A stretch of DNA of 64,000 nucleotides from Amycolatopsis orientalis DSM 43388. GTDB lineage: Bacteria; Actinomycetota; Actinomycetes; Mycobacteriales; Pseudonocardiaceae. The DNA lies in NCBI RefSeq assembly GCF_000411975.1, contig NZ_ASXG01000166.1:1-64000 (forward strand). The letters run 5' to 3'. Below the pieces are notes generated by a model. That model ran no database searches and was not told the origin of the DNA. It worked only from the letters and a program-made list of their open reading frames with translations. A program made the position numbers and the translations under genes. Below are positions 59,805-64,000 of this stretch, one piece after another; the first letter of the stretch is position 1; every line of letters begins with the position of its first letter.

Positions 59805-60193
59805 CCGCGGACGTCACGGCGGGGACCGCACTGCCGCCGCTCGAACTGCCGGAGATCTCCCGGACCGACCTCGCGCTGTTCGCCGGCGCTTCCGGCGACC
59901 ACAACCCGATCCACCTCGATCTCGACGTCGCCCGGTCGGCCGGGCTCGAGGACGTCTTCGCCCACGGCATGCTCTCCATGGCCTACCTCGGGCGGCTGCT
60001 GACCGGCTGGGCGCCGCAGGAGCGCATTCGGTCGTTCCGGGTGCGCTTCGCCGCCGTCACCCCGGTCCGCGGCAGGCCCACGTGCACCGGCCGGGTCGTC
60101 TCGGCAGAGGACGGCCTGGCCACGCTCGAACTCGCCGTCACGCTCGCGGACGGCACGACCACGCTCACCGGCGAAGCGATCGTCGCTCTCTGA
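59801..60193 (+). CDS. MaoC-family enoyl-CoA hydratase subunit
   Basis: A 130-residue hotdog hydratase carrying the catalytic Asp/His motif in ASGDHNPIHLDLDVARSAGLEDVFAHGML. With the upstream inactive MaoC half it should form a heteromeric (R)-specific or bulky-substrate enoyl-CoA hydratase, as in steroid or branched-chain degradation. The two genes overlap by ATGA. Confidence 0.9.
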   Translation: MTADVTAGTALPPLELPEISRTDLALFAGASGDHNPIHLDLDVARSAGLEDVFAHGMLSMAYLGRLLTGWAPQERIRSFRVRFAAVTPVRGRPTCTGRVVSAEDGLATLELAVTLADGTTTLTGEAIVAL

Positions 60194-60203
60194 AAGGACA
60201 TCC

Positions 60204-61034
60204 ATGGGCAAGCTGGACGGCAAGACCGCCATCGTCTCCGGCTCCGGCCGCGGCATCGGCCGGGAGATCGCGCTCAAACTCGCCTCGGAAGGAGCCGCCG
60301 TCGTGGTCAACGACCTCGACGACGCTCCGGCCAAGCAGACCGCGGCCGACATCCAGTCCGCCGGCGGCCAGGCCGTGGCGTGCGCGGGCAGCGTCACCGA
60401 GGACGGGTTCGCCGAACGGTTCGTGCGGGCGGCGACCGAGTCCTTCGGCGGGCTGGACATCATCGTGAACAACGCGGGCTACACCTGGGACGGGGTCGTC
60501 CAGAAGATGACCGACGAGCAGTGGGACGCGATCCTCGACGTGCATCTCAAGGCGCCGTTCCGGATTCTGCGAGCCGCCCAGCCGGTGCTGTCCGCGGCGG
60601 TCAAATCCGCGCGAGCGAACGGGGAACCGGTGCCGTGCCGCAAAGTCGTCAACATCTCCTCGATCGCCGGGCTGGGCGGCAACGCCGGACAGGCCAACTA
60701 CGCCGCCGCGAAAGCGGGCGTCACCGGGCTCACCAAGACGATGGCCAAGGAGTGGGGCCGCTACCACGTCACCGTCAACACTGTCGCGTTCGGACTGATC
60801 AAGACCCGGCTGACCGAGGCCCCGGCCGGCGGCGGAAGCACGATCGACGTGGCGGGCCGCGAAATCAAGGTCGGCGTCAACCCCGATCTGCTCGCCACGA
60901 TGGAACAGCAGATTCCGCTCGGCCGCGCCGGAACGCCCGCCGAGGCCGCCGGGGCGGTGTACCTGCTGTGCACGCCGGAGTCCGACTACATCAGCGCGCA
61001 GACCCTGGTCTGCGGCGGCGGGTTCTTCATGTGA
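60204..61034 (+). CDS. SDR-family 3-hydroxyacyl-CoA dehydrogenase-like protein
   Basis: A 276-residue classical SDR. SGSGRGIGREIALKLASEG binds NAD(P), NNAG is present (IIVNNAGYTWDG), and Ser plus YxxxK are in VNISSIAGLGGNAGQANYAAAKAG. It is longer than most FabG proteins owing to an insert around residues 205-240. Position after the hydratase genes suggests it oxidises the 3-hydroxyacyl-CoA before thiolysis. Confidence 0.88.
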   Translation: MGKLDGKTAIVSGSGRGIGREIALKLASEGAAVVVNDLDDAPAKQTAADIQSAGGQAVACAGSVTEDGFAERFVRAATESFGGLDIIVNNAGYTWDGVVQKMTDEQWDAILDVHLKAPFRILRAAQPVLSAAVKSARANGEPVPCRKVVNISSIAGLGGNAGQANYAAAKAGVTGLTKTMAKEWGRYHVTVNTVAFGLIKTRLTEAPAGGGSTIDVAGREIKVGVNPDLLATMEQQIPLGRAGTPAEAAGAVYLLCTPESDYISAQTLVCGGGFFM

Positions 61035-61164
61035 CGAGTTCTCCTGGCCCGTGCACACCGACGGTGGCGGTTCCCCGGCCCGCCGCCGTCGCCCGGGCTC
61101 CGCTGAGATGATGAAGGCGGCCGCTCGCCGCGGGCAGGCTGAGGACCGACCGAGAGGACCGGGC

Positions 61165-62358
61165 ATGACGACCGCACCCGCCGCCCCCGCCGCGGGGAAA
61201 CGGCCGCGCAACCGCCGCGCGCTGATCGTCGCCGCCGCCTCCGACCTGTTCGCCCGCGACGGCTACGACCAGACCACGATGAGCGACATCGCGGCCGCGG
61301 TCGCCATCGGCCCGTCCGCGGTGTACCGGCATTTCCCCGGCAAACAGCAGCTCCTCGCCGAGGTCGTCACCGCCGGGCTGTCCCCGGCGCAGGAGCTGGT
61401 CGACGCGCTCGACCTCGGCGACCGGGCGGCCGCGCTCCCCCGGCTCGCCGCGCTCACCCTCGACCAGCGCCATCTCGGCGTGCTGTGGCAACGCGAAGCC
61501 CGGCACCTCGCCGACGACGACCGCGTTCGCCTGCGCGCGCAGCTCCGCCGGATCGGCCGCGTGCTCGCCGAGCGCGTCCAGGCCGTCCGTCCGGCGCTCG
61601 GCCCGGCTGCCGCCGACCTGCTCGCCTGGTCGATGATCGCGGTCCTCTCCAGCCCCTCGTTCCACCGCATCGACCTGCCGCGGCCGCGACACGACCACCT
61701 CCTCGCCGAGCTGCTGGCGACCGTGCTCGACACCGACCCGCCCGCCGCGTTCGCCACCGCGCCGCCCGCGCCCCCGGCCGCCGGGCTCACCCCGGCTTCC
61801 CGCCGCGAAGCCCTGCTCGACCAAGCCGTGCGCATGTTCGCCGCACACGGATACCGCGACGTCGGGGTCGAGGACATCGGCGCCGCCGTCGGGATCAGCG
61901 GCCCCAGCGTGTACAACCACTACCCCAGCAAACTGGACATGCTGACGATCGCGTTCCACCGCGGCACCGCCGCGCTCTTCACCGACGTCTCGGCGGCTTA
62001 CACCACCGCGACGAGCGCCGAGGACGCCCTGCGCACGCTCATCCGGTCCTACGTCGCGTTCGGCCGCGCCCACCACGATCTGCTCGGCCTGCTCGTCACC
62101 GAGATCAGCCACCTGCCCGCCGACGAACGCGAGCGCCGCCGGCAGGCACAGCGCGATTACCTCGCCGAATGGACCCATCTGCTCCGGCAAGTCCACCCCG
62201 GACTCGACCGCGCCGCCGCGCGGCTCCGGGTGGACGCCGCGATCGACGTCGTCAACAGCGCGGTTCGCACCCCGCACCTGCGCCGCAACCCGGATCTCCC
62301 GGCGGCGCTGGAAACCCTGGCGGCGCGGCTGCTCCGGCTGCCCGAGCCCGCACGGTAG
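61165..62358 (+). CDS. Double TetR-domain regulator
   Basis: A 397-residue protein with two consecutive TetR units. The first DNA-binding domain (residues about 15-60) contains LFARDGYDQTTMSDIAAAVAIGPSAVYRHFPGK; the second (about 210-260) contains MFAAHGYRDVGVEDIGAAVGISGPSVYNHYPSK. Each is followed by a ligand-binding-like helical part. Such tandem proteins occur in mycobacteria and relatives beside fatty-acid or steroid catabolic genes. AGAGGA precedes the ATG. It closes the operon and probably acts on the palindrome at 58113-58134. Confidence 0.9.
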   Translation: MTTAPAAPAAGKRPRNRRALIVAAASDLFARDGYDQTTMSDIAAAVAIGPSAVYRHFPGKQQLLAEVVTAGLSPAQELVDALDLGDRAAALPRLAALTLDQRHLGVLWQREARHLADDDRVRLRAQLRRIGRVLAERVQAVRPALGPAAADLLAWSMIAVLSSPSFHRIDLPRPRHDHLLAELLATVLDTDPPAAFATAPPAPPAAGLTPASRREALLDQAVRMFAAHGYRDVGVEDIGAAVGISGPSVYNHYPSKLDMLTIAFHRGTAALFTDVSAAYTTATSAEDALRTLIRSYVAFGRAHHDLLGLLVTEISHLPADERERRRQAQRDYLAEWTHLLRQVHPGLDRAAARLRVDAAIDVVNSAVRTPHLRRNPDLPAALETLAARLLRLPEPAR

Positions 62359-62667
62359 TCCCAAGACGGCCCGGAACCCTCGGCGGACCGGCTCAGGCGC
62401 GCTAGCCGGAACCCCGTTGCCGTGCGGCAGCAAACGCCGCACCCACGCGACGGACGTTAGTGCACGGTAAAGCCGCAGGTCGTTCTTTTCCGCCCATTAT
62501 CTCGACTTGATAACAGGTACGAACCTTCACGGCCCGTTCATCGCGTGGTTCACCGGCCTGGCAATACTCGGGCCCGGCTTCCCGGAGACGAGTCCGGGAA
62601 CTTCGAATCCCGTTGGCACGGCAGGGAAACCGCCGGTGCCGCGGCACGCTTCGCGAAGGGTCGACTG
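62359..62667. promoter_or_regulatory. Intergenic region with a TTATC-N7-GATAA repeat
   Basis: No gene is visible. A locally AT-rich stretch holds TTATC (62497-62501) and GATAA (62509-62513), a possible operator or promoter region for the gene at 62668. A short palindrome CTTCGCGAAG lies near 62650. Confidence 0.35.
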
Positions 62668-64000
62668 GTGAACTCTGGGTTGGGCAAGGCGAAAGCAAAA
62701 CGCAGGAGAGGGCCGCGCACCACGGTCGCGCTGGCCGTGACCGCGGGGCTGCTCGCGGTGGGCGGCGGACTCGCGGTGGCGATCGGCGGCGCACCGCACG
62801 CCGGTCCGCAGGGCGACGGCACCGCCTACACCCCGGCGGGCTGGAAAGTCACGCCGGCCGGCGAGCAGAAGCCCGCGGGCTTCTTCCCCGCCAACGCGGT
62901 ACTGTCCCCGGACGGCAGCGCGCTGCTGGTGCCGAACGTCGTGCGGAACAAGAACGGCAAGCAAACCGTCCAGGTGATGGATTCCCGCAGCGGCGCGTCG
63001 CTGCAGGAACTCGAACTGGACACCGGGAACAAGGCCGTCCCGCAGGGTGTCGCGCCCGGGCTTTCCTTCAGCCACAGCGGGAAACAGGTGTTTCTCGCGA
63101 CCGCGAACATGAACTCCGTTCTGGTCCTCGGCTGGGACGCCGGCGCGCACCGGCTGTCGGTCCAGCGCGCGCTGCCGCTGCCGAGCGGTTCGTATCCGCA
63201 GACAGTCGCCGTTTCGCCGGACGACAAGACCGTCTACACCGCCGGGCAGTACTCTCGGAAGCTGCTCGCGGTCGACGTCGCCTCCGGGCAGGCCGAGCAG
63301 GCACCGGTAAGCGCTTACCCCTACGGCGTAACGCTTTCCGAGGACGGCCGCACCGCGTATGTGAGCAACCAGGGCGCCGACACCGTTTCGGTGTTCACTG
63401 TGGACGGTCGCACGCTGACCCCGCGGCCCGCGGTGCGCGTCGGCACGCACCCCAATGCGATGCTGCTCGACGCCAAGCGGCATCGGCTGTTCGTCGCCAA
63501 CGGGGACAGCGACACGGTCTCGGTGCTCGACACGGCGAGCAACCGGGTCGCGAACACGATCTCGCTCGCGCCGTTCCCGGGCGCGCACGCCGGGACACAG
63601 CCGACCAACCTGGCTCTCAGCCCCGACGGCACGACCCTGTACGTCACCAACGGCGGCAACAACGACGTCGCCGTCGTGAACGTCGGCCGCGACGAGTTCG
63701 GCACGGTCCGGGGACTGATCCCGACCGGGTGGTACCCGACCGGCGCGCAGGTCACCCCGGACGGCAAGAATCTGCTGATCGTCAGCGCCAAGGGGCTCGG
63801 CACCGGGCCCAACACGGGAACCGATCCGTCCAATCCGGACAATCACCCGTACGTCGAGCGGCAGCTGCAGGGCTACCTGTCCCTCCTTCCGGTCCCGGAC
63901 CGGGGCCAGCTCGCGAAATACACGCAGCAGGTGCGCGAGAACAACCGCTTCGACAAACACGAAGGCGACGACCCCGGCGGCCAGGGCACCGTCGTGCCCC
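62668..64000 (+). CDS. Secreted YncE-type beta-propeller / phosphoesterase protein, 3-prime truncated by the window
   Basis: At least 444 residues, running off the right edge without a stop. GTG start with GAAGGG 8 bases upstream. A basic N terminus and the helix TTVALAVTAGLLAVGGGLAVAIGG form a signal anchor or signal peptide. Then YVTN-type propeller repeats follow: YPQTVAVSPDDKTVYTAGQ, YPYGVTLSEDGRTAYVSNQGADTVSVF, HPNAMLLDAKRHRLFVANGDSDTVSVLD and QPTNLALSPDGTTLYVTNGGNNDVAVV. The end, YLSLLPVPDRGQLAKYTQQV, is the usual link to a C-terminal phosphoesterase domain in bifunctional YncE/alkaline-phosphatase-family proteins. That domain lies outside the window. Confidence 0.85.
   Translation, partial: MNSGLGKAKAKRRRGPRTTVALAVTAGLLAVGGGLAVAIGGAPHAGPQGDGTAYTPAGWKVTPAGEQKPAGFFPANAVLSPDGSALLVPNVVRNKNGKQTVQVMDSRSGASLQELELDTGNKAVPQGVAPGLSFSHSGKQVFLATANMNSVLVLGWDAGAHRLSVQRALPLPSGSYPQTVAVSPDDKTVYTAGQYSRKLLAVDVASGQAEQAPVSAYPYGVTLSEDGRTAYVSNQGADTVSVFTVDGRTLTPRPAVRVGTHPNAMLLDAKRHRLFVANGDSDTVSVLDTASNRVANTISLAPFPGAHAGTQPTNLALSPDGTTLYVTNGGNNDVAVVNVGRDEFGTVRGLIPTGWYPTGAQVTPDGKNLLIVSAKGLGTGPNTGTDPSNPDNHPYVERQLQGYLSLLPVPDRGQLAKYTQQVRENNRFDKHEGDDPGGQGTVVP

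Noticed and set aside
62560-62640. tRNA-like stretch with a TTCGAATCCC segment
   Set aside because: Only a T-arm-like piece is visible; acceptor, D and anticodon arms cannot be folded around it.

Overview
The window is a high-GC actinobacterial chromosome segment and most likely comes from the Pseudonocardiaceae, with Amycolatopsis the best guess. Four things point there: strong GC bias at third codon positions, an Emb-type arabinosyltransferase (arabinogalactan cell wall), a near-identical relative of mycobacterial CmtR, and many promoters that fit leaderless transcripts. The species call is inference. No phage, IS element, CRISPR array, rRNA or tRNA was found. The gene content is that of a chromosomal arm rich in catabolic cassettes and their regulators.

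Layout. (1) 0.25-9.55 kb: a carnitine-to-glycine-betaine cassette (XRE-TetR fusion regulator, dehydrocarnitine cleavage enzyme, carnitine dehydrogenase, betainyl-CoA thioesterase), followed by a complete Opp/Dpp-type ABC importer and a beta-lactamase-fold hydrolase. (2) 9.6-14.1 kb: small housekeeping and unknown genes and a stand-alone LigD-type NHEJ polymerase. (3) 14.2-19.6 kb: two large cell-envelope membrane proteins (DUF6541-like and Emb). (4) 20-25 kb: amino-acid permease, NTF2-like and PNPOx-like proteins facing a CGNR zinc-finger regulator, and a TetR/EamA exporter pair sharing one operator. (5) 25-29.8 kb: secreted GH15 glucoamylase-like enzyme, a decayed ssb fragment, an intact ssb and a long array of degenerate 46-bp repeats. 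(6) 30.4-33.3 kb: SDR with a double palindromic operator, cmtR with a CDF metal exporter, and an XRE/MmyB-type regulator. (7) 33.3-38.0 kb: the glycerate pathway operon hyi-glxR-gcl and a PanE-like reductase. (8) 38.8-41.2 kb: sucrase/ferredoxin-like protein, and a 44-residue peptide directly upstream of a Cupin_4/JmjC-type oxygenase. (9) 42-53.7 kb: an oxalate locus (GntR regulator, OxlT-like antiporter, NDP-forming acyl-CoA ligase, formyl-CoA transferase, ThDP decarboxylase/lyase), a 1-kb hairpin-rich spacer, and a sucC-sucD-lysR operon. (10) 53.9-56.5 kb: a transmembrane ferric-reductase-like protein, FMN-binding lipoprotein-like protein and ApbE, forming an extracytoplasmic flavin electron-transfer module. 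(11) 56.5-62.4 kb: an acyl-CoA catabolic cluster (CoA ligase, thiolase, two MaoC hydratase halves, SDR) with a tandem TetR-domain regulator. (12) 62.7 kb to the right edge: the N-terminal beta-propeller part of a YncE/phosphoesterase-type secreted protein.

How the parts work together. Regions 7 and 9 look metabolically linked. Oxalate taken up by the antiporter would be activated by CoA transfer and decarboxylated, while glyoxylate units would be condensed by Gcl, isomerised by Hyi and reduced by GlxR to glycerate. A 17-bp motif with one mismatch lies upstream of both the PanE-like gene and the ThDP enzyme gene, and a related site precedes the GntR gene, so one regulon may cover them.

The best candidate for something undescribed is the peptide/oxygenase pair at 39.9-41.2 kb, which resembles a minimal RiPP cassette. 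Second is a family of four co-varying hairpins at 49.97-50.31 kb.
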